The position numbers and the translations under genes are program-made. 64,000 bases of DNA from Rhodospirillaceae bacterium (lineage in GTDB: Bacteria > Pseudomonadota > Alphaproteobacteria > Reyranellales > Reyranellaceae), in the NCBI GenBank assembly GCA_009772935.1, contig WOUR01000030.1, positions 1 through 64,000 of the forward strand. Reading direction: 5' to 3'. Each line of letters begins with the position of its first letter. The first letter of the stretch is position 1. Shown here piece by piece: positions 43,548 to 53,272 of the stretch. The notes under the pieces were generated by a model. That model made no database searches, had not been told where the DNA came from, and saw nothing but the letters and a program-made list of their open reading frames with translations.

Positions 43548-44282
43548 CTATGCCTTCTTGGCGCCGTATGTTCCGCCGGAGTTGATCGCGCGGATTTCCG
43601 CAGCGCTCTTGGCCTTGCGCATCTTCTCGAGCTTGTCGGCCTCGTCAGCCAGCATCGCCTGGGCGTTCTTCAGCACCGCTCGCGCATGCTGGGCGGGGAA
43701 CTTGACCGCGCCGTTCTCGTCCATGTGGATCAGCTCGCCGGGCGCCACGTCCATGCCGCCGACCGATACGGGCGCGTTGACCGACTGCACCGCCATCTCG
43801 CCATGGCCGGCCGTGACGCCGCCCAGCAGCATCTGGAACTTCATTCGGCGGATCGCGTCGACGTCGCGCGACGGGCCGTTGGACAGCATGCCGACGCAGC
43901 CGACCGCCTGCATCGAGGTCGCCATCATCTCGCCGGCAAGCCCCGCCTTGTTCATCAGCTCGGGCGGCCACTTCTGCTGGATGACCAGGATGGTCGGCTT
44001 CTTCATGGCGTCGAGCGCATCGACCACGTCCATGAAGGTCAGACGGCCGGCGAAGTTCGGATCGGGCAGCCCGTACACGCAGGTCACCGCATGGCCGATG
44101 ATGGCGCCCATCTCGGGGTACATGCAGCGGATCGAGGTGTCGGTATACCAGTTCTCGGTCCAGGGATTGTAGAGGCCGAGGCAGAGGGGGTTCTTCGGAT
44201 ACGTCGCGACCACGTTGGTGATGGTCGGCGTATCGATCTTGCGCAGCTCGGCGAACAGCTGGTCTTCGGAAAGCTCGGTCAT
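43548..44282 (-). CDS. RraA-family protein (aldolase-like)
   Basis: This 244-residue member of the RraA fold has DTPTITNVV near the N-terminus and, in the middle, GGVTAGHGEMAV and the loop SNGPSRDVD that corresponds to the metal and pyruvate-binding region of HMG/CHA aldolases. Family members are oxaloacetate decarboxylase/aldolases or RNase E regulators. Long versions near ABC importers are most likely catabolic aldolases. It lies 78 bp downstream of LivM. Confidence 0.85.
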   Translation of the reverse strand: MTELSEDQLFAELRKIDTPTITNVVATYPKNPLCLGLYNPWTENWYTDTSIRCMYPEMGAIIGHAVTCVYGLPDPNFAGRLTFMDVVDALDAMKKPTILVIQQKWPPELMNKAGLAGEMMATSMQAVGCVGMLSNGPSRDVDAIRRMKFQMLLGGVTAGHGEMAVQSVNAPVSVGGMDVAPGELIHMDENGAVKFPAQHARAVLKNAQAMLADEADKLEKMRKAKSAAEIRAINSGGTYGAKKA

Positions 44283-44360
44283 GTCGATGGTTTCCCCCTG
44301 GGTACGGGCTCGTTCTTCGCGCGAATGCGAGCAACGGGCAAGGCCCCCGCCCCCCGCCGC

Positions 44361-45290
44361 TCAGCGCGCCTGTCGCCGCTTCCACCACTCCGTGAGCTCG
44401 CCGACCACGCCCTTGCGGAAGGCGAGTACGATGACGACGAAGATGGCGCCCTGGATCACCAGAACGAACTCGCCGGTCGCGGCGAGGTAGTTCTGCATCG
44501 TGATGATGATGAAGGCGCCGACCACCGGCCCGACGATTGTGCCCAGGCCGCCGACGAGGGCCATCAGCACGACTTCGCCCGACATGGCCGCGCTCACGTC
44601 CGTCAGGGTGGCGAACTGGAGCACCATGGCCTTGGTCGAGCCGGCGAGACCCGCCAGCGCCGCCGACAGCACGAAGGCCAGGAGCTTGTAACGGTCGGCC
44701 TCGTAGCCCAGCGACTGCGCGCGCTGCTCGTTGTCGCGAATGGCCTTCAGCACCTGGCCGAACGGCGAATGGATGATCCGGTAGATGGCGCAGTAGCCGA
44801 ACACGAAGATAGCCAGCACGACGTAGTACAGGACCCGGTCGTCCTTGGTCGGGATGAGCCCGCCCAGCAACGCCTTGCGCGGAATGCCCTGCAACCCGTC
44901 CTCGCCGTGCGTGAACGGCGCCTGGACGCAGAAGAAGTAAATCATCTGCGCGAAGGCCAGCGTGATCATGGCGAAGTAGATGCCCTGGCGGCGGATCGCC
45001 AGGGCGCCCGTGACGAGCCCGACCAGGGCCGCGCCGCCGACGCCGGCCAGCAGGCCGAGCTCGGGCGGCATGTCCCAGGCCTTCACGACGTGGCCGAAGA
45101 AATAGCCCGCCGTACCGAAGAACATGGCATGGCCGAAGCTCATCAACCCGACATAGCCCAGCAGCAGGTTGAAGGCGCAGGCGAACAGCGCGAAGCACAG
45201 CGCCGTCATCAGGAACACCGGATAGGCGAACCAGGGCGCGGCCAGCGCCACGATGGCCAGGACGGCGATGAGGAGGCGTTGCGCGTTCAT
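44361..45290 (-). CDS. livM: Branched-chain amino-acid-type ABC permease LivM
   Basis: The product has 309 residues and about ten membrane spans. The family signature GLMSFGHAMFFGTAGY and the cytoplasmic EAA-like loop IRDNEQRAQSLGYE are present. The start at 45290 overlaps the livH stop (ATGA). It forms the transmembrane pair with LivH. Confidence 0.93.
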   Translation of the reverse strand: MNAQRLLIAVLAIVALAAPWFAYPVFLMTALCFALFACAFNLLLGYVGLMSFGHAMFFGTAGYFFGHVVKAWDMPPELGLLAGVGGAALVGLVTGALAIRRQGIYFAMITLAFAQMIYFFCVQAPFTHGEDGLQGIPRKALLGGLIPTKDDRVLYYVVLAIFVFGYCAIYRIIHSPFGQVLKAIRDNEQRAQSLGYEADRYKLLAFVLSAALAGLAGSTKAMVLQFATLTDVSAAMSGEVVLMALVGGLGTIVGPVVGAFIIITMQNYLAATGEFVLVIQGAIFVVIVLAFRKGVVGELTEWWKRRQAR

Positions 45291-46168
45291 TTGGTCTGCC
45301 CGAACAGGCCGGCCGGCTTGATCAGCAGGACAAGGGCCATGACGACGAAGATCACCGTGTTGGAAGCCGGTGGATAGAAGACCTTGGTCAGGCCCTCGAC
45401 CAGGCCGAGACCGAAGCCGGTGACGATGGAGCCCATGATCGATCCCATGCCGCCGATCACGACGACCGCGAAGACCACCAGCACGAGGTTGACGCCCATC
45501 AGCGCCGAGACCTGCTGGATCGGCGCGGCAAGGACGCCGGCGAGCGCCGCGAGCGCCACGCCCAGCCCGTAGGTGAGGGTGATCAGCCGCGGCACGTTGA
45601 TGCCGAAGGCCCGGACCAGCGTCGGGTTCTCGGTCGCCGCCCGCAGGTAGGCGCCGAGCTTGGTGCGCTCGATGCCGTACCAGGTGGCAAGACAGATCAC
45701 GAGCGCCGCCACCACGACGAAGCCACGATAGGTCGGCAGGAACATGAAGCCGAGATTGTAGCCGCCGGGAATCGGGTTGGGATAAGGCGCGCCCGAGGAG
45801 CCCCACTTCCACTGGAAGAGTCCTTCGATCACGAGCGCGAGGCCGAAAGTCAGGAGGAACCCATACAGATGGTCGAGATGATAGATGCGTTTCAACATCA
45901 GCTTCTCGAGCACGATGCCGAACAGGCCGACGATGATCGGGGCGATGACGAGCGACGCCCAGAACGGCACGTCGAGCAGCCCGAGCAGCAGCCAGGCCGC
46001 AAAGGCACCCATCATGTACTGGGCGCCGTGCGTGAAGTTGATGACGTTCAGCATGCCGAAGATCACGGCGAGGCCGAGGCTGAGCATGGCGTAGAAGGCG
46101 CCGTTGATCAGGCCGAGCAGGAGCTGGCCGAAAAGCGCCTGGGGAGCAATACCTAGAAGTTCGAACAT
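45287..46168 (-). CDS. livH: Branched-chain amino-acid-type ABC permease LivH
   Basis: This 293-residue membrane subunit has the LivH start NGAFYAMLSLGLAVIFG and the loop AATENPTLVRAFGINV. It is co-translated with livM. Substrate is probably a branched or hydrophobic amino acid or an aromatic/short acid; the binding protein decides this. Confidence 0.93.
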   Translation of the reverse strand: MFELLGIAPQALFGQLLLGLINGAFYAMLSLGLAVIFGMLNVINFTHGAQYMMGAFAAWLLLGLLDVPFWASLVIAPIIVGLFGIVLEKLMLKRIYHLDHLYGFLLTFGLALVIEGLFQWKWGSSGAPYPNPIPGGYNLGFMFLPTYRGFVVVAALVICLATWYGIERTKLGAYLRAATENPTLVRAFGINVPRLITLTYGLGVALAALAGVLAAPIQQVSALMGVNLVLVVFAVVVIGGMGSIMGSIVTGFGLGLVEGLTKVFYPPASNTVIFVVMALVLLIKPAGLFGQTK

Positions 46169-46175
46169 GGCGGCC

Positions 46176-46880
46176 TCATACCCCCAGATAGGTTTGCAGC
46201 TTGCCGATGCTCTGCTGGACGTCGCTCGATGCGATCGTGTCGATCACGCGGCCGTCCTCCATCACATAGTGTCGATCCGCGACGGTGGCCGCGAAATGGA
46301 AGTTCTGCTCGACCAGCAGGATGGTGAAGCCGCGGCTCTTGAGCTGGCGGATGATCTCGCCGATGCGCTGGACGATCACCGGCGCCAGGCCCTCGGTGGG
46401 CTCGTCGAGCAGCAGCAGGGTGGCGCCGGTGCGCAGGATGCGCCCGATGGCCAGCATCTGCTGCTCGCCTCCCGACAGTTTGGTGCCCTGGCTGTGCCGC
46501 CTTTCCAGCAGGTTGGGAAAGAGCTTGTAGATCTCCTCGATGCTCAGCCCGCCCGGCTTGACGACCGGCGGCAGGCGCAGGTTTTCGTCGACGTTGAGGC
46601 TCGAGAAGATCCCGCGTTCCTCGGGGCAGTAGGCGATGCCCAGCCGCGCGATGTGATCCGACGGCATGCCGATCGTTTCCCGGCCGTCGAAGGCGATCGA
46701 GCCGGTGCGCTTGCCGAGAATGCCCATGATCGAGCGCAGGGTCGTCGTCTTGCCGGCGCCGTTGCGCCCCAGCAGGGTGACGAGCTCGCCGCGGCGGATC
46801 TCGAAATCGACGCCGTGCAGGATGTGCGACTCGCCGTACCAGGCCTGGAGGCCGGCGACTTTCAACAATGTCTCAGCCAT
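46176..46880 (-). CDS. livF: ABC ATPase LivF
   Basis: This 234-residue ATPase has Walker A GRNGAGKTT, the ABC signature LSGGEQQMLAIGR and Walker B LLLLDEPTEGLAP. The ATG at 46880 lies inside the livG stop region (8-bp overlap) and gives the usual length; an ATG five codons upstream is possible. Confidence 0.93.
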   Translation of the reverse strand: MAETLLKVAGLQAWYGESHILHGVDFEIRRGELVTLLGRNGAGKTTTLRSIMGILGKRTGSIAFDGRETIGMPSDHIARLGIAYCPEERGIFSSLNVDENLRLPPVVKPGGLSIEEIYKLFPNLLERRHSQGTKLSGGEQQMLAIGRILRTGATLLLLDEPTEGLAPVIVQRIGEIIRQLKSRGFTILLVEQNFHFAATVADRHYVMEDGRVIDTIASSDVQQSIGKLQTYLGV

Positions 46881-47631
46881 GACCGGTTCCGACATAAGCC
46901 TCGATGACGGCGGGATGCTTGGACACCGTGGCGTACGGCCCCTCGGCCAGCACCTCGCCGCGCGCCAGCACGGTGATCGTGTCCGAGAGGTCGGCGACGA
47001 CGGACATGTTGTGCTCGACCATCAGGACGGTGCGGTCCCTGGAGACGGTGCGGATCAGGGCCGCGATGCGCTTGATGTCTTCCTGGCCGAGGCCGGCCAT
47101 CGGCTCGTCGAGCAGCATCATCTCGGGCTCGAGCGCCAGGGTCGTGGCGATCTCCAGCGCGCGCTTGCGACCGTAGGGAAGATCGACAGCCTGCGCCTCC
47201 GCGAAGTCGGCGAGGCCCACGGCGGTCACCAGCTCCATCGCCCGGGCATCGAGGCGGCCGAGCACGCTTTCGGAGCGCCAGAACTGGAAGGAAATGCCGA
47301 GCTTGCGCTGCAGCGCGACGCGGACGTTTTCACGCACGCTGAGATGTGGAAACACCGCCGAGATCTGGAAAGACCGGGCGAGCCCCATGCGGGCGATCGC
47401 CGCCGGCGAGCTGCCGGTGATGTTGCGTCCGTTGAAGTGGATCTGGCCGGCCGTCGGGGTCAGGAAGTGCGTCAGGAGATTGAAGCAGGTCGTCTTGCCC
47501 GCGCCATTTGGCCCGATCAACGCGTGAATTGTGTGGCGTTTCACGCGCAGATTGACGTTCTTGACCGCGATGAAGCCCTTGAACTCCTTCGTCAGTCCGG
47601 CTGCCTCGAGAATTATTTCTTCGTTGGCCAT
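46873..47631 (-). CDS. livG: ABC ATPase LivG
   Basis: This 252-residue ATPase has Walker A GPNGAGKTT, the signature LPYGRKRALEIATTLA (LivG variant of LSGGQ) and Walker B MLLDEPMAGLG. It is the first gene of the Liv-RraA-cyclase run, 123 bp from the divergent binding-protein gene. Confidence 0.93.
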   Translation of the reverse strand: MANEEIILEAAGLTKEFKGFIAVKNVNLRVKRHTIHALIGPNGAGKTTCFNLLTHFLTPTAGQIHFNGRNITGSSPAAIARMGLARSFQISAVFPHLSVRENVRVALQRKLGISFQFWRSESVLGRLDARAMELVTAVGLADFAEAQAVDLPYGRKRALEIATTLALEPEMMLLDEPMAGLGQEDIKRIAALIRTVSRDRTVLMVEHNMSVVADLSDTITVLARGEVLAEGPYATVSKHPAVIEAYVGTGHG

Positions 47632-47754
47632 CGGCTCTCCCTGTCTCGCGAATTAATCGAAGCTTTGTGCTGCTGTCCAGCACTGGCGTCGGCTTCGACA
47701 CATGGATAGATTTCGAAAACCAGAAACGGGGAAAACATTGGGAGGATCAAGACT
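47632..47754. promoter_or_regulatory. Divergent control region of the Liv genes
   Basis: This 123-bp gap between livG (minus) and the binding protein gene (plus) must hold the promoters of both. GGGAGGA, the ribosome-binding site of the binding-protein gene, ends 8 bp before its GTG. No operator is recognisable by eye. Confidence 0.5.
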
Positions 47755-48981
47755 GTGAAGTTCACAACCAGCATCAGGCACGCCGGAGCGGCCGCCGCCG
47801 TCGCCGGTCTCGCCGTCATCGGACTGGCGACCTATGCCCAGGCCCAGGCGCCCCAGCCGCTGAAGATCGGCGTCATGGAAGGCTTCTCGGGCGTCTACGG
47901 CGACCTCACCCAGGGCGAGGTCGAGGCCATCCAGATGGCGATCGAGGATTTCGGCGGGAAGGTTCTCGGCCGCCCGATCGAGGTGCTCCAGGCCGACCAC
48001 CAGACCAAGCCTGACGTCGGCGCGGCGATCGCGCGCAAGTGGTACGACGTCGACGGCGTGAAGATGATCACCGGCATCGGCACCTCCTCGGTGGCACTGG
48101 CCGTCCGCAAGATCGCCCAGGAAAAGGGCATGATCGACATCAACACCGGCGCGGCGTCGGCCGACCTGACCGGCCCCGCCTGCTCGCCGACCGGCGCGCA
48201 CTGGGTGTATGACACCTACGCGCTGGCGAAGGTGACGGGTGGCGCGGTCGTCAAGGACGGTGGCGACTCCTGGTACTTCCTCACCGCCGACTATGCCTTC
48301 GGCCACGCCCTCGAGCGCGACGTGACCGCGGTCGTGACGGCTGCCGGCGGCAAGGTCGTGGGCGGTGTCAGGCATCCGCTCAGCACGCAGGACTTCTCGT
48401 CCTTCCTGCTGCAGGCCCAGGCCTCGAAGGCCAAGGTCATCGGCCTCGCCAACGCGGGCCAGGACACGATCAACTCGATCAAGCAGGCCGGCGAATTCGG
48501 CATCACCAAGGCCGGCCAGCGCCTCGCCGGCCTGCTGGTCTTCTCGACCGACGTGGCCGCGCTCACCCTGCCGGTGGCGCAGGGTCTCGTCCTCACCGAG
48601 GCCTTCTACTGGGATCTCAACGACGAGACCCGGGCCTGGACCAAGCGTTTCCGCGCCAAGAAGGACAAGATCCCCAGCATGCTGACGGTCGGCGTCTACA
48701 GCTCGACCCTGCATTACCTCAAGGCCGTGCAGGCCGCCGGCACCGATGAGCCGAAGGCGGTGATGGCGAAGATGCGGGAAATCCCCGTCAACGACGTCAT
48801 GACCAAGAACGGCAAGCTGCGGGAGGACGGCCGCCTGGAGCGCGACATGTACCTGTTCCAGGTCAAGACGCCGGCCGAGTCCAAGAGCAAGGACGACATC
48901 TACAAGCTGATCGCCACGGTGCCGGGTAACGAAGCCTATCGTCCGATGAAGGACGGCAAGTGCCCGTTCGTGAAGAACTGA
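47755..48981 (+). CDS. LivK-type periplasmic binding protein
   Basis: This 408-residue protein starts with GTG and has a signal peptide ending near AYAQAQ. It has the Leu/Ile/Val-binding fold (IGVMEGFSGVYGD, a DINTG ligand loop and the Cys-containing DLTGPACSP). It is the substrate receptor for the divergent LivGFHM genes. A strong terminator follows. Confidence 0.92.
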   Translation: MKFTTSIRHAGAAAAVAGLAVIGLATYAQAQAPQPLKIGVMEGFSGVYGDLTQGEVEAIQMAIEDFGGKVLGRPIEVLQADHQTKPDVGAAIARKWYDVDGVKMITGIGTSSVALAVRKIAQEKGMIDINTGAASADLTGPACSPTGAHWVYDTYALAKVTGGAVVKDGGDSWYFLTADYAFGHALERDVTAVVTAAGGKVVGGVRHPLSTQDFSSFLLQAQASKAKVIGLANAGQDTINSIKQAGEFGITKAGQRLAGLLVFSTDVAALTLPVAQGLVLTEAFYWDLNDETRAWTKRFRAKKDKIPSMLTVGVYSSTLHYLKAVQAAGTDEPKAVMAKMREIPVNDVMTKNGKLREDGRLERDMYLFQVKTPAESKSKDDIYKLIATVPGNEAYRPMKDGKCPFVKN

Positions 48982-49006
48982 TCGTCGTCAGTTCATGATC
49001 TTCGGG

Positions 49007-49033
49007 AAGGGGCGCCTTGGGCGCCCCTTTTTT
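49007..49033 (+). terminator. Rho-independent terminator after the binding-protein gene
   Basis: GGGGCGCC-ttg-GGCGCCCC with flanking AA/TT pairs makes a 10-bp stem with a 3-nt loop and a run of six T. It is the best terminator in the window. Confidence 0.93.
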
Positions 49034-49126
49034 GTGTGCACGCGATGAAGTCGCTCGAACTGCCATTCCTTGACGACTCACACCGCATCCCATTTGATGA
49101 GCGAGGGGAGCAGGGAGAAGCGTCAC

Positions 49127-50416
49127 GTGGCCGTCCAGGTTCGGCCCCTGAAAGGGGCCTGGGGAATCACGTTCCTCATCTTCCTCTTCATGCTCGTGAA
49201 CTTCGCCGACAAGATGGTGGTCGGTCTCGCGGCCAAGCCGATCATGGAAGAGCTCAAGCTCACCCCGGAGCAGTTCGGGCTGATCGGCTCGGCGTTCTTT
49301 TTCCTCTTCCCCTTCTCGGCCATCCTGGTCGGCTTCGTCGCCAATCGCCTTCCGGCGCGCAACGCCCTGCTCGCCATGGCGATCTTCTGGTCCCTGCTGC
49401 AGTTCCCGATGCTGGGCCTGGTGAGCTTCGAGGTGCTGCTCGCCTGCCGCATCCTGCTCGGCGCCGCCGAGGGGCCGGCCAATCCGGTGGCGACCCACGC
49501 GCTCTACAAATGGTTTCCCGATTCGCTGCGCGCCGTCCCCACCGCGGTGGTGGCGCAGGGCTCGGCGATCGGCGTCGTCGTGGCGGTGCCGGCACTCAAC
49601 TGGATCATCGTCCACCATTCCTGGCACTGGGCCTTCGGCGCGATCGGTATTGCCGGCCTGCTGTGGAGCATCCTGTGGTTCTTCTTCGGCCGCGAAGGCA
49701 CGCTGGTCGACCCTCCGTTAACGCAACGCGTCGACGGCGAACCCCGCGTGCCGTATCGCGACCTGCTCACCTGCCCCACCATCGTGGCGGCCTGTTGCAC
49801 GGGCTTCGCCAGCTACTGGGGACTGGCGCTCGGCCTCACCTGGTTCACGCCCTACCTCGTCGACGGACTGGGCTTCAGCCAGACGCTCGGCGGCAACCTC
49901 AGCGTCCTGCCGTGGATCGCCGGCCTGGTGGTCGTGCTCGCCGGCGGCTGGCTCTCGCAGCGGCTGAAGGCGGGCGGCGCCTCGAGCCGGCTCTCCCGCG
50001 GCATTCTGGCCTCGGCCGCCGTCATGGCCGGCGGCTGCATCCTGCCCCTCATCGGCCTTACGTCCACACCCGACCTCAAGCTCGCCATCCTGATCGCCGG
50101 CACCTCGATCGGCAGCACGATCTTCGTCGCCGTGCCCCTGCTGGTGAGCGAACTGACGCCTCAGTCGCAACGCGCCGCCATGCTGGCGATCGTGAACTCG
50201 ATCATGACCCTGGGCGGAGTCATCGCGCCGTTCGCAATGGGCGTCGTCGTGCAGGACGGGGCGACGCGGCTCGCCGGCTACGACACCGGCTTTGCCATCC
50301 TGGGCGGTCTCCTGCTGGCCAGTGGACTCATCGGCCTGCTCTTCATCCGGCCTGAAGCCGATCGCCGGAGACTGGCCGCGCGCGCCGCGCTTCGCCGTAC
50401 AACCGGCATTCCTTGA
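49127..50416 (+). CDS. MFS transporter, tandem copy 1
   Basis: This 429-residue protein has 12 membrane spans and anion:cation symporter-like features: NFADKMVVGLAA, YKWFPDSLR and the loop ending SELTPQSQRAAML. The start is GTG at 49127 with GGGAGAA upstream, mirroring copy 2. A TTG at 49070 and an ATG at 49097 are weaker. Substrate is unknown, probably a sugar-acid or carboxylate. Confidence 0.87.
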   Translation: MAVQVRPLKGAWGITFLIFLFMLVNFADKMVVGLAAKPIMEELKLTPEQFGLIGSAFFFLFPFSAILVGFVANRLPARNALLAMAIFWSLLQFPMLGLVSFEVLLACRILLGAAEGPANPVATHALYKWFPDSLRAVPTAVVAQGSAIGVVVAVPALNWIIVHHSWHWAFGAIGIAGLLWSILWFFFGREGTLVDPPLTQRVDGEPRVPYRDLLTCPTIVAACCTGFASYWGLALGLTWFTPYLVDGLGFSQTLGGNLSVLPWIAGLVVVLAGGWLSQRLKAGGASSRLSRGILASAAVMAGGCILPLIGLTSTPDLKLAILIAGTSIGSTIFVAVPLLVSELTPQSQRAAMLAIVNSIMTLGGVIAPFAMGVVVQDGATRLAGYDTGFAILGGLLLASGLIGLLFIRPEADRRRLAARAALRRTTGIP

Positions 50417-50488
50417 CGCGGCGGCGCAATCGCCTGTCAGATGGAGATGCGCGCCCGGCCAACAGGGCGCCCGAGGAGAAACGTCCAC

Positions 50489-51781
50489 GTGACCGTCCAC
50501 GATCGCCCCCTCAAGGGGGCCTGGGGCATGACCGCCCTGCTCTTCCTGTTCATGCTGATCAACTTCGCCGACAAGGTGGTCGTCGGACTGGCGGCCGTCC
50601 CCCTCACCCGGGATCTCGGCCTGACACCGGAGCAGTTCGGCGACATCGGCTCGGCCTTCTTCCTGCTCTTCGCCGTCTCCGCAATCGTCGTCGGCTTCAT
50701 CTCCAACCGTGTGCAGACCAAGCACACGCTGCTGGTGATGGCGATCATCTGGTCGGTCGTGCAATTCCCGATGCTGGGCATGGTGAGCCTGGAAACGCTG
50801 ATCGTCTGCCGCATCATCCTGGGCGCCGGCGAAGGCCCGGCCGGCCCCGTCGCCACGCACGCCATCTACAAGTGGTTTCCCGACTCGCTGCGCGGATTGC
50901 CGACGGCCGTCATTGCCCAGGGATCGGCCTTCGGCGTCATCATCGCCGTCCCCCTGCTCAACTGGATCATCGGGACCTACTCCTGGCACTGGGCGTTCGG
51001 CGCGCTGGGTATTGCGGGCCTGGTCTGGACTGTCCTGTGGCTGATCTTCGGTCGCGAAGGCACCCTCGTCGACCCGCCGGTCAGTACCAGCGGCAGCAAC
51101 GAGCGCGTGCCCTATCGCTACCTGCTCACCTGCCCCACCATCCTTGCGGTCTGTGCCGCGGGCTTCGCCAGCTACTGGGGGCTGGCCCTGGGTCTCACCT
51201 GGTTCACGTCGTACCTGGTCGCAGGCCTCGGCTTCAGCCAGAAGGTCGGCGGCAATCTCACCGTGCTGCCGTGGGTCTTCGGCGCCCTCGTCGTGCTGAC
51301 GGGTGGCTACGTCTCCCAGCGCCTCAAGAGGAAGGGCGTATCCAGTCGAGTCTGCCGCGGCGTACTGCCCTGTCTCACGATCATCGCCGGAGGGTGCGCC
51401 CTGCCGTTCGTCGGCGCCATGCCGACCGACGGCCTCAAGATCGCCTTCCTGGTGTTCGGCTCCGCCATCGGCAGCACGATCTACGTCGTCCTGCCGATGA
51501 TCATCAGCGAACTCACCCCGCACCCGCAGCGCGCCGCGATGCTGGCGATTACCACGTCGGTCGTGACCTTCGCCGGCGTCCTCGCGCCCCGGATCATGGG
51601 GTCGATGATCCAGAATGCCTCGACGCCCCTCACCGGCTACGAGAACGGATACGTCATTCTCGGCGTATTGCTTCTCACCGGCGGGCTCATCGGCCTGCTC
51701 TTCATCCGTCCCGAGGCTGACCGCGCGCGACTGGCCGCGCACGCCGTTTCCGCGCCGGCCCTGCAGCCCGTCCGGGCCTGA
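50489..51781 (+). CDS. MFS transporter, tandem copy 2
   Basis: This 430-residue paralogue of the previous gene is collinear over its whole length with roughly two thirds identical residues by eye (for example NFADKVVVGLAA, YKWFPDSLR, SELTPHPQRAAML). The GTG start at 50489 has GAGGAG 8 bp upstream. The 72-bp gap and same strand suggest a recent tandem duplication transcribed together. Confidence 0.88.
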   Translation: MTVHDRPLKGAWGMTALLFLFMLINFADKVVVGLAAVPLTRDLGLTPEQFGDIGSAFFLLFAVSAIVVGFISNRVQTKHTLLVMAIIWSVVQFPMLGMVSLETLIVCRIILGAGEGPAGPVATHAIYKWFPDSLRGLPTAVIAQGSAFGVIIAVPLLNWIIGTYSWHWAFGALGIAGLVWTVLWLIFGREGTLVDPPVSTSGSNERVPYRYLLTCPTILAVCAAGFASYWGLALGLTWFTSYLVAGLGFSQKVGGNLTVLPWVFGALVVLTGGYVSQRLKRKGVSSRVCRGVLPCLTIIAGGCALPFVGAMPTDGLKIAFLVFGSAIGSTIYVVLPMIISELTPHPQRAAMLAITTSVVTFAGVLAPRIMGSMIQNASTPLTGYENGYVILGVLLLTGGLIGLLFIRPEADRARLAAHAVSAPALQPVRA

Positions 51782-51867
51782 GCGCGGCGAGACCGGGGGG
51801 TGCCGTTGAGCGTCAGACGATGGCCGGCCGGGTGACGGCCCTGCGGAGCGCGCCCGGGACTGCCGCT

Positions 51868-53235
51868 CTACCGGGCCACTTCCTTGATGCGGGCGATCAG
51901 CTCATCGACGGCCTTCTCGACGGACACCTTGTCGGTCACCACGCGGTTCATCGCCTTGGCCCAGACGTTCTCGGCGTCGAGGAGCGCGAACTTCCAGTTC
52001 TTCCCGAACTCGGAGGGCTGCGGTGACGTCTTGAACTGGTCGTACACGGCCCTGCGATGCTTGTCGGCCTGCCAGAACGGACTTTCCTGGCCGGCTTTCG
52101 TCACCGGGAACCCGCGGCCGAGCGCGGCCTCGACATAGGGGCGAAGGTTCTCTTCCTGGAGCAGGAACTTCAGGAATTCGCGGGCGCGCGTCTTGTTCTT
52201 CGACTCCCGGAAGATCACGCCGACCTTGACGACGGTGCGATAGACCATCGGCGTACCATCGGGCTTCTTGGGGAGACCCGCCGTTGCGATCAGCTCGTCG
52301 TAGGCCTTGCGGCCGGCGGCGCGCTGCGCCGGCGTGAGCCGCAGATTGTTGGCATCGTCCAGCCACTTGGCCGCGATCGCGATCGAATAGTCGTGAGTCA
52401 TGATCGTCGTGCGATCGTTGAAGGCCACGGCGCCGTCGCCGTCTTTCCATCCCGTCGACGAGGGCGGCGAGCAGCCCTTGGCATAGACGTCGGTGTAGTC
52501 GCGCAGGGCGGCGATCAGCCCGTCCCGCACCTTGGGATCGTCGACCAGCAGCTTGCCCGACTCGTCGACCAGCTTCACGTTGTAGGCGTCGGCCCAGCTC
52601 ATGAACGACTGAAGCGAGTCGGTCGAGGCGACACCCATCGGCCTGCCGATGCCATGGACGCGGCTGCTGGTCGCCTTGCGATAGGCCGGTTGGACCTTGT
52701 CGCACCAGAAGGACCAGTATTCCTTCCAGGTCCCGGGAATGTCGTTTTCCTTGTAGCCCGCCGTCGCCAGCATGTCCTTCCAGTACGCGACGTGCAGCAT
52801 CTGCTGCTTGAGTACGAAACCGTAGAAGGCCTTCTTGCCGGCCTTGCCGTCGTAGAGGTACGCAGTCTCGATGGTGGCCGGCAGGAAGCGGTCCTTCATC
52901 GGCTCGATGACGTCGGAAATGTCTTCGAGCTTGCCCTCGAACGCCCACCTGGCCGCGATCCGGACGTCGTATGTGTCGGAATAGGCAATGTCAGGCGGCG
53001 AACCGGACTCGAGGGCGGCGACCGTCTTGGGGATCATGTCCTCGGCCGCATACTGCGACAGGTCGACCTTCACGCCGGTCCTGGCCTCGAACTTCGCGAT
53101 CGCGGCGAACAGCGCTTCGTCCTCGGCCTTGAAGAAGCCCTTGACCCACCAGACGGCGAGCTTCTCCTGGGCGAAGCCCGGCCCGGCCGAGAAGGCGATC
53201 ACCAACGCCGCGGCGCCAGCCAGAATCCGTCTCAT
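51868..53235 (-). CDS. Extracellular solute-binding protein, family 1, orphan
   Basis: The 455-residue product has a signal peptide (ILAGAAALVIAFSAGPGFA) and the sugar-type binding-protein fold, with IPKTVAALESGSPPDIAY and a WKEYWSFWCDK hinge. Genes for its permeases and ATPase are not beside it, so it is an orphan or its partners lie elsewhere. The stop lies 86 bp from the end of MFS copy 2, convergent. Confidence 0.87.
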   Translation of the reverse strand: MRRILAGAAALVIAFSAGPGFAQEKLAVWWVKGFFKAEDEALFAAIAKFEARTGVKVDLSQYAAEDMIPKTVAALESGSPPDIAYSDTYDVRIAARWAFEGKLEDISDVIEPMKDRFLPATIETAYLYDGKAGKKAFYGFVLKQQMLHVAYWKDMLATAGYKENDIPGTWKEYWSFWCDKVQPAYRKATSSRVHGIGRPMGVASTDSLQSFMSWADAYNVKLVDESGKLLVDDPKVRDGLIAALRDYTDVYAKGCSPPSSTGWKDGDGAVAFNDRTTIMTHDYSIAIAAKWLDDANNLRLTPAQRAAGRKAYDELIATAGLPKKPDGTPMVYRTVVKVGVIFRESKNKTRAREFLKFLLQEENLRPYVEAALGRGFPVTKAGQESPFWQADKHRRAVYDQFKTSPQPSEFGKNWKFALLDAENVWAKAMNRVVTDKVSVEKAVDELIARIKEVAR

Positions 53236-53272
53236 TGCGTCCTCGCTTCAAGGCTGCCCGACGATCCGGGTA

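Noticed and set aside
41439..45377. Plus-strand frame of 1312 codons
   Set aside because: It lies opposite the cyclase, RraA and LivM genes, all of which have clear domains. Its translation is Asp/His/Arg-rich, the usual antisense artefact in high-GC DNA.
49718..51742. Minus-strand frame of 674 codons
   Set aside because: It is antisense to both MFS genes; composition is repetitive Gly/Asp/Arg with no domain.
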